Positions 44,599 through 53,606 of a stretch of DNA of 64,000 bases are shown piece after piece. Made by a program: the position numbers and the translations under genes. This DNA comes from Chryseobacterium senegalense. GTDB lineage: Bacteria; Bacteroidota; Bacteroidia; Flavobacteriales; Weeksellaceae. The first letter of the stretch is position 1; each line of letters begins with the position of its first letter. The stretch covers positions 1,218,589 to 1,282,588 of the forward strand of contig CYUH01000015.1 in the NCBI GenBank assembly GCA_001403755.1, in the 5' to 3' direction. The notes beneath the pieces are model-generated. The model was given only the letters and a program-made list of their open reading frames with translations. It searched no databases and was not told where the DNA came from.

Positions 44599-44946
44599 TT
44601 ACCAGTTTGAACCGCCACGATTTCCGCCACCATAACCACCGCCACGGTTTCCTCCACCGTAACCGCCACCACGATTATTGTCGAAACTTCTTCTTGGTTT
44701 GTCTTCTCTTGGCTTAGCTTCAGAAACGTTAAGTTCTTTACCATCCAATTCTTTTCCGTTTAAAGCTTCGATAGCGTTTTTACCGTCTTCGTCGCCCATT
44801 TCTACGAAACCGAATCCTCTGGATCTACCGGTTTCTCTGTCTGTGATAATTTTAGCAGAAGATACTTCGCCAAATTCTGAAAAAAGGTCCTGCAATGACT
44901 CTTCTCTTGTAGAGTAATTGATGTTTGAAACAAAAATGTTCATCAT
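44599..44946 (-). CDS. RRM-domain RNA-binding protein with Gly/Arg-rich tail
   Basis: Residues 1-80 form one RRM: RNP-2 is MNIFVSNINY and RNP-1 is RGFGFVEM, with EEALQDLF-type helix one (SLQDLFSEFGEVSSAKII). The last 35 residues are repeats of GGGYGGGNRGG (about 87-112), like RGG boxes of eukaryotic RNA chaperones. Bacteroidota and cyanobacteria carry small RRM proteins acting as RNA chaperones or post-transcriptional regulators. Two ATG codons are adjacent; the first is used here. The leader is about 130 bases and AT-rich. Confidence 0.92.
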   Translation of the reverse strand: MMNIFVSNINYSTREESLQDLFSEFGEVSSAKIITDRETGRSRGFGFVEMGDEDGKNAIEALNGKELDGKELNVSEAKPREDKPRRSFDNNRGGGYGGGNRGGGYGGGNRGGSNW

Positions 44947-45084
44947 AAAAAAAATTAAAAAAATTAATACTTGTTGAAATTATAAATGAAAGTCAACAAA
45001 GGATGAACAAATATTGATTTCGGATATAAAAACAGGTGCAAGATACAATTATAAATCAAAAAAACAACTTTTTTATGATTAATA

Positions 45085-45948
45085 TTAATTAACCTCCTTC
45101 CCTCGCGCAGCTTCCAGCAGTTTAAACCAGTCTTCCCTTTCCAAATTAATATCGAGGCTTTCTTTGAATTTTTTAATCATTTCCCATCTTGAAGTACCGA
45201 TAACAGGAATAATTTTGGCGGGATGTTTCAGAATAAATGCCAAAAGCAACTGATTTTCGTCGGCACTGTATTTTATGCATAAATTCGATAAAATTAACCT
45301 TATTCTGTTATTCTGTTCAGATTCAGCTGAAAAATAGTTGCCCAGAACAGACCAAGCCATCGGTTGCAAATCTTTTCTCATCAGTTGATCCAAAGTTCCA
45401 TCCTCGAAAGCGTCGGTATGGTTAATCGAAATTTCTACCTGGTTGGTGATCAACGGAAAAGCATCATTAATCAATTCAAATTGTGAAGGCGTAAAATTGG
45501 AAACCCCGAAATGCCTTACCTTTTTCTGTTCCCTTAATTCATCAAAAGTTTCGGCAATTTCTTCAGGATTCATTAACGGTGACGGACGGTGCAGCAACAA
45601 AAGGTCCAAATAATCGGTTTGTAAATTTTCCAAACTATTTTCAACCGACTTCATAATATGTTCCTTAGAATAATTGTAGGATTTGATTTGATATTTTCGA
45701 TTTTTGCAGGGCATTTCAATTCCACATTTAGAAATCAATTGTATTTCTTCCCTATTGATATTCATTTGAGAAAAAGCATCACCAAAAAGTTTTTCTGTGG
45801 TATAGTTTCCATAAATGTCTGCATGGTCGAAAGTAAAGAGATCTTCTTCAAGCGAAACTTCAATTAAATGCTGCACATTTTTAACTGAATGATTCGCGCC
45901 CCAAATTCCCCAACGCATGGTTCCTATAATAATAGGTGAAAATGTCAT
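45085..45948 (-). CDS. Aldo/keto reductase family oxidoreductase
   Basis: The 287-residue protein has the AKR barrel signatures: the catalytic-Asp/Tyr region in FDHADIYGNYTTEKLFGDAF, TDYLDLLLLHRPSPLMNPEE, VRHFGVSNFTPSQFELI, QVEISINHTDAF, and KIIPVIGTSRWEMIKKF near the C-terminus. The short form and the HADIYG motif resemble the YdhF subgroup of NADPH-dependent carbonyl reductases. The substrate is not known. A -7-like TATTTTTG lies in the upstream region on the minus strand. Confidence 0.88.
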   Translation of the reverse strand: MTFSPIIIGTMRWGIWGANHSVKNVQHLIEVSLEEDLFTFDHADIYGNYTTEKLFGDAFSQMNINREEIQLISKCGIEMPCKNRKYQIKSYNYSKEHIMKSVENSLENLQTDYLDLLLLHRPSPLMNPEEIAETFDELREQKKVRHFGVSNFTPSQFELINDAFPLITNQVEISINHTDAFEDGTLDQLMRKDLQPMAWSVLGNYFSAESEQNNRIRLILSNLCIKYSADENQLLLAFILKHPAKIIPVIGTSRWEMIKKFKESLDINLEREDWFKLLEAARGKEVN

Positions 45949-46041
45949 AATACTAAATATTTATTCAAAAATAAATTTTTGATAACTAAATTCTACTATT
46001 TTCAGCATAATATTTCTAAATTTGAATCAAAATTATTTTTA

Positions 46042-47496
46042 ATGAAAAAACTCTCCTTTTTATTTTTAACGCTGTCTTCGACTTTTGCTTTTTCTCAATT
46101 CGTGAGTCCGGGAACTGGTGTTACTTATAACCTTGCTTCACTTTCTGCTGCGGCTCCAACGGTGTTGGTGAATAATGGTACCGATTATCAGATGACTGCA
46201 GATATCACCATCAGCAATGGCGATACACTCTTAATGAATGAAGACACTACTCTAAAAATTAATGCGGGGAATCTCCTTACCATCGCGGGAACCTACGATA
46301 CAGCTGCCAATAATTTTGTTATTACGGCAACTAATCCAGCGAGTATATGGAAAGGAATGCGTCTGGAATCAACTGCGCAGGTTACTTTCAAGAATACAAC
46401 AATCGAATACGGAGGCGGAATTCAAGCACTTACCGGAAATTTCGTGATGGACAATTGCATCGTGAGATACAATAAATCCGGGCAAACAAGCGGCGCTGCA
46501 ATAAACTTTTCTACCGGAGCACCTGTCGTGAAAAATTCGCAATTTATTGAAAACGATTTACCGGTGGTTGCTTCCGGCGCAAACTCTTCCGTGGCGTTGG
46601 AATTTTCGAATAATTATCTTTCAAAAAATAACAAATTAAATTCTAACCGTCCTCAGATTAATATGGGTGCAAGTGGCCCCAATGCGACTACAAAAATCCT
46701 TAACAATACCATCATCGGTAACAGAACAAGCGATAAGGTAGGTGGAATTTCCGTTTCATCGCTGCTGGGAATTGCAAATGATGTTTTGATTGATGGAAAT
46801 ACCATTTCAGATAACCGATACGGCATTACCATTACCGGAAATAACTGTACTGGAACAATTTCTAATAATATCTTAACCAATAACAATGTGGAAACCAATC
46901 CGCTCAATGGTGGAAGCGGAATTAACCTTTATGGAAACGGCGTTTTTAAAATTGAGAAAAACCAAATCCGCGGAAGTTTGTGGGGAATCACTTTTCAATT
47001 AACTGCTTCTGCTGATTTAGGTGGTGGAAGTTTGGGAAGTGTGGGCGAAAACGTTTTCAAAGATAATGGAAATGGCGGACAACTTTATGCAGTTTACAAC
47101 AACACTCCGAATGCATTGAGCGCAAAAAATAATTGCTGGAGAGAAGGCGAATTATCTGATGATGCCATGGTTGAAAGTGTAATTCTCCACAGTGTAGACG
47201 ATTCTACAAAAGGGACCGTAAATTACACTCCATATTTATGTGCGCAGCCGATGTCTACAAATGATTCAAATCTGCTAAAAAGCAGCATCTATCCTAATCC
47301 AAGCAACGGAACATTCACTTTCGATGCGGCTAAGGAAGGAAATATCGTAATAAATGATATGTCCGGAAGAGCAATTTATTCTGGAATGGTAATAAAGGGT
47401 AAAAACACTATTTCTGTCAAAGCAAAAAGTGGAATCTATCTTCTGCAGTATATTTCCGACGGAAAAATTCAATCTAATAAATTAATTATTAAATAA
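46042..47496 (+). CDS. T9SS-sorted parallel beta-helix protein
   Basis: The start MKKLSFLFLTLSSTFAFSQ (484 residues) gives a clear signal peptide; an upstream ATG would extend into a promoter-like TAAATTTG (46017-46024). The central part has right-handed beta-helix repeats rich in Asn/Gly turns (NNTIIGNRTSD, DGNTISDNRYGI and NILTNNNVETNPLNGGSG). The C-terminal 70 residues are a type A T9SS sorting domain beginning SIYPNPSNGTFTF and ending KSGIYLLQY with NKLIIK. The protein should cross the outer membrane via T9SS and be attached to the cell surface or released. A polysaccharide- or glycan-binding role is suggested by the fold only. Confidence 0.88.
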   Translation: MKKLSFLFLTLSSTFAFSQFVSPGTGVTYNLASLSAAAPTVLVNNGTDYQMTADITISNGDTLLMNEDTTLKINAGNLLTIAGTYDTAANNFVITATNPASIWKGMRLESTAQVTFKNTTIEYGGGIQALTGNFVMDNCIVRYNKSGQTSGAAINFSTGAPVVKNSQFIENDLPVVASGANSSVALEFSNNYLSKNNKLNSNRPQINMGASGPNATTKILNNTIIGNRTSDKVGGISVSSLLGIANDVLIDGNTISDNRYGITITGNNCTGTISNNILTNNNVETNPLNGGSGINLYGNGVFKIEKNQIRGSLWGITFQLTASADLGGGSLGSVGENVFKDNGNGGQLYAVYNNTPNALSAKNNCWREGELSDDAMVESVILHSVDDSTKGTVNYTPYLCAQPMSTNDSNLLKSSIYPNPSNGTFTFDAAKEGNIVINDMSGRAIYSGMVIKGKNTISVKAKSGIYLLQYISDGKIQSNKLIIK

Positions 47497-47520
47497 TTGA
47501 CCCTCAAATTAATTTATTTG

Positions 47521-47555
47521 AACTCATTCTGCTACCTACAGAATGAGTTTTTTTT
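47521..47555 (+). terminator. Terminator of the T9SS cargo gene
   Basis: An 11-base perfect stem (AACTCATTCTG with CAGAATGAGTT), a 7-base loop and a T run follow the stop codon by about 25 bases. Confidence 0.9.
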
Positions 47556-47717
47556 ATGAAACATCGTTTAATTCAACATTTCAAGCGGAAATAATTACTT
47601 TTTTTAAAAAATGAAGTAAAACCACCTTTAAATCATTGAAATTTAAAGTAAGTGTAACCTTTTTGCCATTCGCATCGTATAATATATTGCAGTCCTAAAG
47701 TGGACAGGTTTTAATAC

Positions 47718-48584
47718 ATGAGACAATTAAAAATTACCAAGCAGGTTACCAATAGAGAAACCGCTTCACTAGACAAGTATCTACAAGAAATTGGTAAAGT
47801 GGACCTTATCACCGCTGATGAAGAAGTAGAATTGGCACAGAAAATTCGCGCTGGCGATAGAGTTGCCCTTGAAAAACTAATTAAAGCCAACTTACGTTTC
47901 GTGGTTTCTGTTTCGAAACAATACCAAAACCAGGGACTTTCCCTACCCGATTTGATCAACGAAGGGAATCTTGGTTTGATGAAAGCTGCTAAAAGATATG
48001 ATGAAACCAGAGGTTTTAAATTTATTTCATATGCCGTTTGGTGGATTCGCCAATCGATTTTGCAGGCTTTGGCAGAACAATCCAGAATTGTAAGATTGCC
48101 TTTAAATAAAATTGGTTCTATCAATAAAATCAACAAAGCTTACGCACACCTGGAGCAGGAAAACGAAAGACCACCTTCTCCGGAAGAATTGGCGGAAGTT
48201 TTGGACATGAGCGAAGACGACATCAAAGAATCAATGAAAAACTCCGGAAGACATTTGTCAATGGATGCGCCATTGGTTGAAGGTGAAGATTCTAATTTAT
48301 ATGATGTTTTACGTTCCGGTGAATCACCAAGTCCGGATAAAGATTTGATGCTGGAATCTCTTCAGATTGAAATTGAAAGAGCCCTGCAGACTTTGACACC
48401 AAGAGAAGCGGATTTGGTTCGTTTATATTTCGGACTGAACGGCAAACATCCGATGACTTTAGAAGAAATCGGGGAAACTTTCGATCTTACAAGAGAGAGA
48501 GTTCGTCAGATTAAAGAAAAAGCAATAAAACGCTTGAAACACAATACCAGAAGTAAGATTTTGAAATCTTATTTAGGAAAATAA
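47718..48584 (+). CDS. rpoD: Primary RNA polymerase sigma factor (RpoD/SigA)
   Basis: The 288-residue protein lacks region 1.1, as usual for Bacteroidota. Region 1.2 ([16 protein letters not shown]), region 2 ([20 protein letters not shown] and [10 protein letters not shown]), region 3 and region 4 with the helix-turn-helix [19 protein letters not shown] are complete. It directs housekeeping transcription at the TTG / TAnnTTTG promoters seen repeatedly in this window (tRNA-fMet, queA, tamB). A degenerate TTTG-N17-TATATTGC element about 28 bases upstream is its likely promoter. Confidence 0.97.
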   Translation: MRQLKITKQVTNRETASLDKYLQEIGKVDLITADEEVELAQKIRAGDRVALEKLIKANLRFVVSVSKQYQNQGLSLPDLINEGNLGLMKAAKRYDETRGFKFISYAVWWIRQSILQALAEQSRIVRLPLNKIGSINKINKAYAHLEQENERPPSPEELAEVLDMSEDDIKESMKNSGRHLSMDAPLVEGEDSNLYDVLRSGESPSPDKDLMLESLQIEIERALQTLTPREADLVRLYFGLNGKHPMTLEEIGETFDLTRERVRQIKEKAIKRLKHNTRSKILKSYLGK

Positions 48585-48604
48585 TTTCACAATAGAAACA
48601 AAGG

Positions 48605-48635
48605 AAAAGGAACTCAATTTGAGTTCCTTTTTTTT
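48605..48635. terminator. Terminator between rpoD and the Crp-like gene
   Basis: A 13-base inverted repeat (AAAAGGAACTCAA with TTGAGTTCCTTTT) around a central T, followed by a T run, lies between convergent genes and overlaps the stop codon of the Crp-like gene. Confidence 0.85.
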
Positions 48636-49224
48636 ATGAAGGCTGAAAATTCTTCCGCGCCAATTCTTTTCTTACTCTACTCAAACTTTCCGGCGTAATT
48701 CCCAAATAAGAAGCCACCATCCATTGCGGAACACGCAGCAAAATATCGGGATACATTTTAATGAAATTCATATAACGTTCTTCTGCAGTTTCCGCCAAAA
48801 GTGAATTCACCCGATTCTGTAAATTTCGGATATGCTTTTGCAAAAGTAAATCGTTTTTTTCAGCAGTTTTCGGGAAATGTAAACCCATATTTTTAAAAAA
48901 ATCGTTCTTTAATAACAATATTTCAGATTCCTCAACGGCTTCTATATAATAGTTCGATTTTTCATTGAAGTAAAGCGAGCTTCTATCCGAAATCAACCAT
49001 TTTTCCGGGGCAAACTGAATGATGTGTTCTTTTCCGTTTTTATCAATGGAATACATTCTCAGCAATCCTTTTTCCACGAAATAAGTAGCATTACACACCT
49101 CACCATCCTTCAGGAGAAATTCGTTCTTTGCAACACTTTTCGTTTCATAAAAACTGCTGCATTGGGTAACCTCATTTTTTGGAATTTCTAAGATTTCAGA
49201 TAAATAAGTTTCGATATTTTCCAT
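48634..49224 (-). CDS. Crp/Fnr family transcriptional regulator
   Basis: The 196-residue protein has an N-terminal cyclic-nucleotide-binding beta-roll (about 20-115: NEFLLKDGEVCNATYFVEKG, LLRMYSIDKNGKEHIIQFAP) and a C-terminal winged helix (RVPQWMVASYLGITPESLSR). The usual cAMP ligand residues (RGE motif) are not evident, so it may respond to another signal. Cys residues at the N-terminus do not form an Fnr-type cluster. It is monocistronic and convergent with rpoD. The ligand and targets cannot be read from sequence. Confidence 0.85.
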   Translation of the reverse strand: MENIETYLSEILEIPKNEVTQCSSFYETKSVAKNEFLLKDGEVCNATYFVEKGLLRMYSIDKNGKEHIIQFAPEKWLISDRSSLYFNEKSNYYIEAVEESEILLLKNDFFKNMGLHFPKTAEKNDLLLQKHIRNLQNRVNSLLAETAEERYMNFIKMYPDILLRVPQWMVASYLGITPESLSRVRKELARKNFQPS

Positions 49225-49239
49225 GGAAAAGAGGTAAAT

Positions 49240-49614
49240 TTAGATTAAGGATAAAGAAATACTTTGATGAGAAGCTTGATTCACCACTACTCCATTTTCC
49301 AACACGATCAGTTGTGGACTTTGGTGAGTTACGCCCAAATCATCGGAAATTTTATTTGATAAATTTCGGTGTGCAAGTAAATCTAGGAAATAATAATCCA
49401 CATATTTATTAGAATTCTCAACTTCTTTCTCAAAGTTTTTCAATACCGTTTTGCTGATAAAACATCTTGTGGAATGTTTGAAAATCGCAACCTTCTTTTC
49501 TGCCGAAGTAGCAATGGCTCGGTTTAAATCTTCTTCAGATTCAATATATTTCCAAAATTCCGGTAATGCTTTTTCTTCTTCCGAACTCCCGAATATTTTA
49601 TTAAAAAAACTCAT
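49240..49614 (-). CDS. ytxJ: YtxJ-type bacilliredoxin-like protein
   Basis: The 124-residue thioredoxin-fold protein has the YtxJ motif FKHSTRCFISKTVLKNF with a single active Cys in place of a CxxC, and the cis-Pro segment THQSPQLIVLENG. YtxJ (BrxC) proteins reduce bacillithiol mixed disulfides, and their presence supports bacillithiol as the low-molecular-weight thiol of this organism. Phe stands where most relatives have Pro after the Cys. Its start overlaps the DUF1569 stop by four bases (ATGA), making a small operon. Confidence 0.88.
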   Translation of the reverse strand: MSFFNKIFGSSEEEKALPEFWKYIESEEDLNRAIATSAEKKVAIFKHSTRCFISKTVLKNFEKEVENSNKYVDYYFLDLLAHRNLSNKISDDLGVTHQSPQLIVLENGVVVNQASHQSISLSLI

Positions 49615-50075
49615 ACTCCAAATTGTTTTAAATGATGATGAAGATGTTTATATTCCATAAAACCCCAATCCTGTTGTGTCATTTTTCCGAAAAGCGGATG
49701 CTCGGAAAGCAAATTATTTTTCAAACCTCTTGCAACAAAATCGTCGAGTGTCGCCAATAGCTGACTTTTTGATTTTTCAAAATTACAGTTTTCTGTGGTA
49801 ATTACCTTTGCAAAAGTCGGCATATTTGGCGGAATTCCATTATTGAAAACTTTCATTTCATATTTAGTGAAAATTCCAATGCATTTTATGATAGGAGAAA
49901 TTTTGGGCAAAATAATTATACCAAGACCGACCTGCAGGATTTGATCACAATGTCGAAACATCTGCGCAGCATTCATTTTTCCCCATTTTCGCTCACACTG
50001 TGGGCTAATTTTGGAAATTCGCAATTTTATTTCTTCTAAATCTTCCCGATTGAATATCGATTTTTTGGCTACCAA
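49611..50075 (-). CDS. DUF1569 domain protein (DinB-like)
   Basis: The chosen TTG start (LVAKKSIFNREDLEEIK, read as Met) gives 154 residues. A frame opening 11 codons earlier, also TTG, is disfavoured because a TAATTTTG -7-like element ends at its first codon, so that codon may not be in the mRNA. Family blocks are WGKMNAAQMFRHCDQILQVG and HPLFGKMTQQDWGFMEYKHL, ending HHLKQFGV; the conserved His residues fit the DinB-like metal-binding four-helix fold. The biological role is unknown, possibly thiol-dependent given the ytxJ neighbour. Start assignment is uncertain. Confidence 0.7.
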   Translation of the reverse strand: MVAKKSIFNREDLEEIKLRISKISPQCERKWGKMNAAQMFRHCDQILQVGLGIIILPKISPIIKCIGIFTKYEMKVFNNGIPPNMPTFAKVITTENCNFEKSKSQLLATLDDFVARGLKNNLLSEHPLFGKMTQQDWGFMEYKHLHHHLKQFGV

Positions 50076-50315
50076 CGTTTTTCTTTTTTTAAATTTTAGT
50101 ATGTACAAAATTAAAATCGCATTGCCAAGCGTAAAATTTCAGCATAGTTCTCCAATACTTCCCACTGGTTATTTATTTTGTCTCAAATTGTCCATTTTAC
50201 TATGCTATATTGTCGATTTGGCTGATTACTGAATTTGGCTGAAAATTTGACTTTCTATTTTGTAAATTTACCCAAAATCTCAAACGATTCTATTTTTTTT
50301 AATACAAATTAACTT

Positions 50316-50921
50316 ATGAAAAAAGCACTGATAATAGTAGATGTACAAAACGATTTTTGCGAAGGTGGCGCACTTGCGGTTCCGGGAGCCAGCGAAATAA
50401 TCCCATACATCAACCTTCTGATGGAAGAAAATGAATATGATCAAATCGTCCTCACCCAAGATTGGCATCCTGCAAATCACAAAAGTTTTGCTTCCAACAA
50501 TGGAAAAAAAGTTGGCGAAACCATTATATTAAACGGAATTCCACAATTTATGTGGCCGGATCATTGTGTACAAGGAACATACGGAGCAGAATTTCATAAA
50601 GATTTAAATAGAGATAAAGTAACACACATTGTTCAAAAAGGAAAAAACTCCGATGTCGACAGCTACAGCGGCTTCCAAGATAACAACCATTTTGTGAAAA
50701 CCGGTCTGGACGATTTCTTGAAATATCACGACATTCAATTGCTAGAGATCGTTGGTTTAGCATTGGATTATTGCGTTAAATTTACTTGCCTCGATGCGGT
50801 GCAGCTTGGATATGTGACTTGTTTGCATTTCAACGGAACACGCGCTGTAAACGTAAAACCCGACAATGGTAGGGATGCTTTGTACGAAATGCTGCAAAAT
50901 TCCGTAACTGTTTTAGGATAA
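50316..50921 (+). CDS. pncA: Nicotinamidase
   Basis: The 201-residue hydrolase has the catalytic triad Asp9 (ALIIVDVQNDFCEGG), Lys108 (HIVQKGKNSDVDSYSGF) and Cys153 (GLALDYCVKFT), plus metal ligands Asp49, His51 and His83 (TQDWHPANHKSF, WPDHC). It converts nicotinamide to nicotinate in the NAD salvage route. The size is normal for the family. It is monocistronic and ends in a strong hairpin. Confidence 0.95.
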   Translation: MKKALIIVDVQNDFCEGGALAVPGASEIIPYINLLMEENEYDQIVLTQDWHPANHKSFASNNGKKVGETIILNGIPQFMWPDHCVQGTYGAEFHKDLNRDKVTHIVQKGKNSDVDSYSGFQDNNHFVKTGLDDFLKYHDIQLLEIVGLALDYCVKFTCLDAVQLGYVTCLHFNGTRAVNVKPDNGRDALYEMLQNSVTVLG

Positions 50922-50944
50922 GATCATTAATTAATTGAGAATAG

Positions 50945-50975
50945 ACTCTGCAAAATCACTTTGCGGAGTTTTTTA
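50945..50975 (+). terminator. Terminator of pncA
   Basis: A 10-base stem (ACTCTGCAAA with TTTGCGGAGT, one G-T pair) with a 5-base loop and six T follows the stop by about 24 bases. Confidence 0.85.
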
Positions 50976-51363
50976 TTTGTTGGAAAATTTAATAATTATT
51001 TTTATTTCAATATTTTTTTGTAAGAATCTTTCATTCCTGCTTTTGTTTGCAACGCCTTTTCATTTGTGTCCGGTAGAAATATAAGTAAAAACTAGAAATC
51101 CCAATTTCCCTGAAAAACTTCGTAAAGATTAGTATTTCGCAAACATTGATACAGCAACTCACAGATCTACTTTTAGGTCATAACAAATATTTAAAACAAG
51201 ATCAATTTATATTTGTTTTGGGTTTTTATAAGAAAATTTTTTGAGATTAAAATATTTTAAATAAAAGTTGTCAAAAAATTTTGTAATTTAACCTTTTGTT
51301 AAACACGGTATAATATTCTTAAGTTATATTTGGAAACGATTTAATTTAAAAATTCAAATTGAG
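50976..51363. other. Gene-free stretch with a short open tail and promoter-like elements
   Basis: No full gene is visible. A minus-strand frame at 51091-51002 encodes 29 residues ending LQTKAGMKDSYKKILK and reads like the C-terminal tail of a lost protein; a stop codon precedes it. An imperfect dyad AACAAATAT / ATATTTGTT lies near 51181-51218, and TATATTTG at 51325-51332 is a likely -7 element for the secreted protein gene downstream. Confidence 0.35.
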
Positions 51364-52308
51364 ATGAAAAAAGTACTTCTATTCCTGAGTTTCATGGTAT
51401 TCATAGTCAGCAATGCTCAAATTTTCGATGCCCTGAAAGACGTTGCTAAAAAGAAAGTGACGGAAAAAGCTACCACTCTTGTTGGCGAAAATGTGAAAAA
51501 TGCCGTGACAAAAGAAGCCATCACCACCAATTTTAAGGATTGCGACACGCAAAATATCAAATCACCGGAATTTGCATCGGAGAAAAATTTCAAAACCCTT
51601 TGCAGTGCTGACTTTACGGAGAAGGGTTATGTCTTAACTCCCGGATATTATGAAATTGAATTAAAAAGTTTTTGCCTGAAAGCCGGAACTTACGCACCCA
51701 GCAAAGGAGACGGTTATCTTTATGCCCCGCTAAAAGGTCCGAAAGAAGAAATTGTAAACAAACTGGTGAAAAACTGGTACAACCACCCGGAAATTGAGCA
51801 AACCGATGTGCAGGCTCTGCTGTGGGCGATTATTGCGAAAGCCAGTTTTAAAAATCTGGATACAAAACTCCAGCTGGTTGCGGCAAAATTACTTTCATCA
51901 AAAGATATTTTAGCATTAAACAAAATGGGGCTAGATTTCGTTCCTTCTGGAGTGATGAGCGACCTGAAAAGCAATCTCCCAAAATCTGTACAACTTGTTT
52001 TGGAAGCGGAAAACAAAATTCGCCAACTCTTTTCTTCAAGCAGTTACAGCTATTCTGAACTCGAAAAATATGCAATGTTGGCAGGCTTTAATACAGAAAA
52101 GTCAATCATTGCATACGGAACTTGGGGGTTGCATCCTTCTGGTTTCTGGGTTTCTTATAAGCCAACCGGTTATTCACATATGAAAGTGAGAATTTATGTA
52201 CCTGAGACTGCGAGTACCCTTTATTATATACCGTCTAATGATGTTGCAGTTCCCGCAAATACATCCAGCCAAAGGTTGATGCTGAGTGATGTGAAAGACT
52301 GCAGATAA
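51364..52308 (+). CDS. Secreted protein of unknown function
   Basis: The 314-residue product has a signal peptide ending FIVSNAQ. The mature part begins with an amphipathic Lys/Val-rich helix (DALKDVAKKKVTEKATTLVG), followed by a domain with YVLTPGYYEIELKSFCLKAG, YLYAPLKGPKEEIVNKLVKN, a helical block DVQALLWAIIAKASF and LVLEAENKIRQLFSSSS. Cys in DFxDC-like positions might pair. I do not recognise the family. The gene stands alone between a long intergenic stretch with a -7 element and a terminator. Confidence 0.6.
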   Translation: MKKVLLFLSFMVFIVSNAQIFDALKDVAKKKVTEKATTLVGENVKNAVTKEAITTNFKDCDTQNIKSPEFASEKNFKTLCSADFTEKGYVLTPGYYEIELKSFCLKAGTYAPSKGDGYLYAPLKGPKEEIVNKLVKNWYNHPEIEQTDVQALLWAIIAKASFKNLDTKLQLVAAKLLSSKDILALNKMGLDFVPSGVMSDLKSNLPKSVQLVLEAENKIRQLFSSSSYSYSELEKYAMLAGFNTEKSIIAYGTWGLHPSGFWVSYKPTGYSHMKVRIYVPETASTLYYIPSNDVAVPANTSSQRLMLSDVKDCR

Positions 52309-52313
52309 AGAAT

Positions 52314-52342
52314 AAACCGCCTGGAAACAGACGGTTTTTTTT
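52314..52342 (+). terminator. Terminator of the 51364-52308 gene
   Basis: A 10-base stem with one C-A mismatch (AAACCGCCTG with CAGACGGTTT), GAAA loop and eight T lies just after the stop codon. Confidence 0.82.
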
Positions 52343-52491
52343 ATGATTTTAAATAATACTGTGGACCACATCAGAACCTATTGGATGAGGTAATTTATGC
52401 TTGATAGGTATTTAATAAAATATTCTATGCAGCGATGGAAGGAATAGAATGGTAAATTAAAGTTCATGGATTTAAAGATTCTCGCAACATA

Positions 52492-52519
52492 CAAAATAAA
52501 CGTCCCTTTGGAAGGGACG
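52492..52519 (-). terminator. Terminator of the fasciclin gene
   Basis: An 8-base stem CGTCCCTT / AAGGGACG with a TGG loop on the plus strand; on the minus strand it is followed by an A/T-rich U tract (TTTATTTT). It lies 36 bases after the fasciclin stop. Confidence 0.72.
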
Positions 52520-52554
52520 CTTATCAAACATTAACATTTAAAATATACAAACTA

Positions 52555-53505
52555 CTATGGTAAAAGAACTTTGTCTATGGCATGAATAACACCGTTGCTG
52601 CACTGCACATCTGTAGCGATTACATTCGAGATTCTGTTATTGGCATCGGTAATTTTTACACCGCCCGTGGTGGTAATGTTGAAAGTACCACCCTGGAATG
52701 TAGTAACATTCATATTATTGGTAATATCAGTTGATAATACATTGGCACCAGCAACAACGTGATATTTTAGGACATTTTCTAAAGTTGATGTAGACACTGC
52801 ACCAAGATTAGGAAGGTTTAACTCTGTCAGCAGCGAAGTAAACGCTGCATTTGTAGGAGCAAAAACAGTAAATGGTGAGTTGGTGGTCCCACTTAATATA
52901 GCCACAAAATTTGGCATGTCACTTCTGGTAAGTGCGGTGACAAGAGAAGAAAAATTAGGATTTGCTAAAGCGTGAGTTACAACTGTTGGCAGACCAATTA
53001 CTTTATCAACTTTGTGAATTACTCCATTGCTAGCATTAATGTCAGTTTTGGTAACGGTAGAAATTCCGTTGATTTTAACACCAGATGTTGTGTCAATGTA
53101 CATACTTAAATTCTTTGCAGAAGAGGCATTACCTTTCGCTAAAGTAGAAACATAGCCTGTGGTTACCTGCGCTGCCATTACTTTTGATGCGAGTACATGG
53201 TTTAAAAGAATTTCTTTTAGTGCTGCGGTAGGAACATCATTCAGGCTTGCAAAACCGTTATCGGTAAGAAATTGTGTAAAAGCTGCATTTGATGGCGCAA
53301 ATACTGTGAAACTTCCAGAAACGCTTAAAGTAGAAGCAAGTCCCGCCTTATCAATGGCAGCTTTTAGATTAGAGAGATCAGCGTCCGTGGATGCCAATTC
53401 ATAAATACTTTTTGATGTTTCCATATCGTCTCTGCTTCCATCACAAGATATTAGCAGAAAACCAAATAAAAACAAAAGTGCTGAGAGCTTAAATAAATTT
53501 TTCAT
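52555..53505 (-). CDS. Lipoprotein with two fasciclin (FAS1) domains
   Basis: The 316-residue lipoprotein has a signal ending LLISCDG (Cys near 21). Two FAS1 domains follow (about 35-170 and 176-316), each with the FTVFAPSNAAF / FTVFAPTNAAF block and the closing NGVIHKVDKV / NGVIHAIDKV segment. FAS1 domains mediate adhesion or matrix contacts. The two domains align with each other and look duplicated. It is monocistronic; the product is probably at the outer membrane. Confidence 0.92.
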   Translation of the reverse strand: MKNLFKLSALLFLFGFLLISCDGSRDDMETSKSIYELASTDADLSNLKAAIDKAGLASTLSVSGSFTVFAPSNAAFTQFLTDNGFASLNDVPTAALKEILLNHVLASKVMAAQVTTGYVSTLAKGNASSAKNLSMYIDTTSGVKINGISTVTKTDINASNGVIHKVDKVIGLPTVVTHALANPNFSSLVTALTRSDMPNFVAILSGTTNSPFTVFAPTNAAFTSLLTELNLPNLGAVSTSTLENVLKYHVVAGANVLSTDITNNMNVTTFQGGTFNITTTGGVKITDANNRISNVIATDVQCSNGVIHAIDKVLLP

Positions 53506-53606
53506 AATAATATATTTTTTGTTGGAATAAAATTAGACAATTTTAATACTAAAAAATTAAAATTAGTATAGAAATATACTATTAAATTTATTGATAAAAT
53601 TTAACG

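Noticed and set aside
47660..47690. Degenerate promoter before rpoD as a confirmed element
   Set aside because: TTTG-N17-TATATTGC differs from the consensus at the end of the -7 element, so it is mentioned only as likely.
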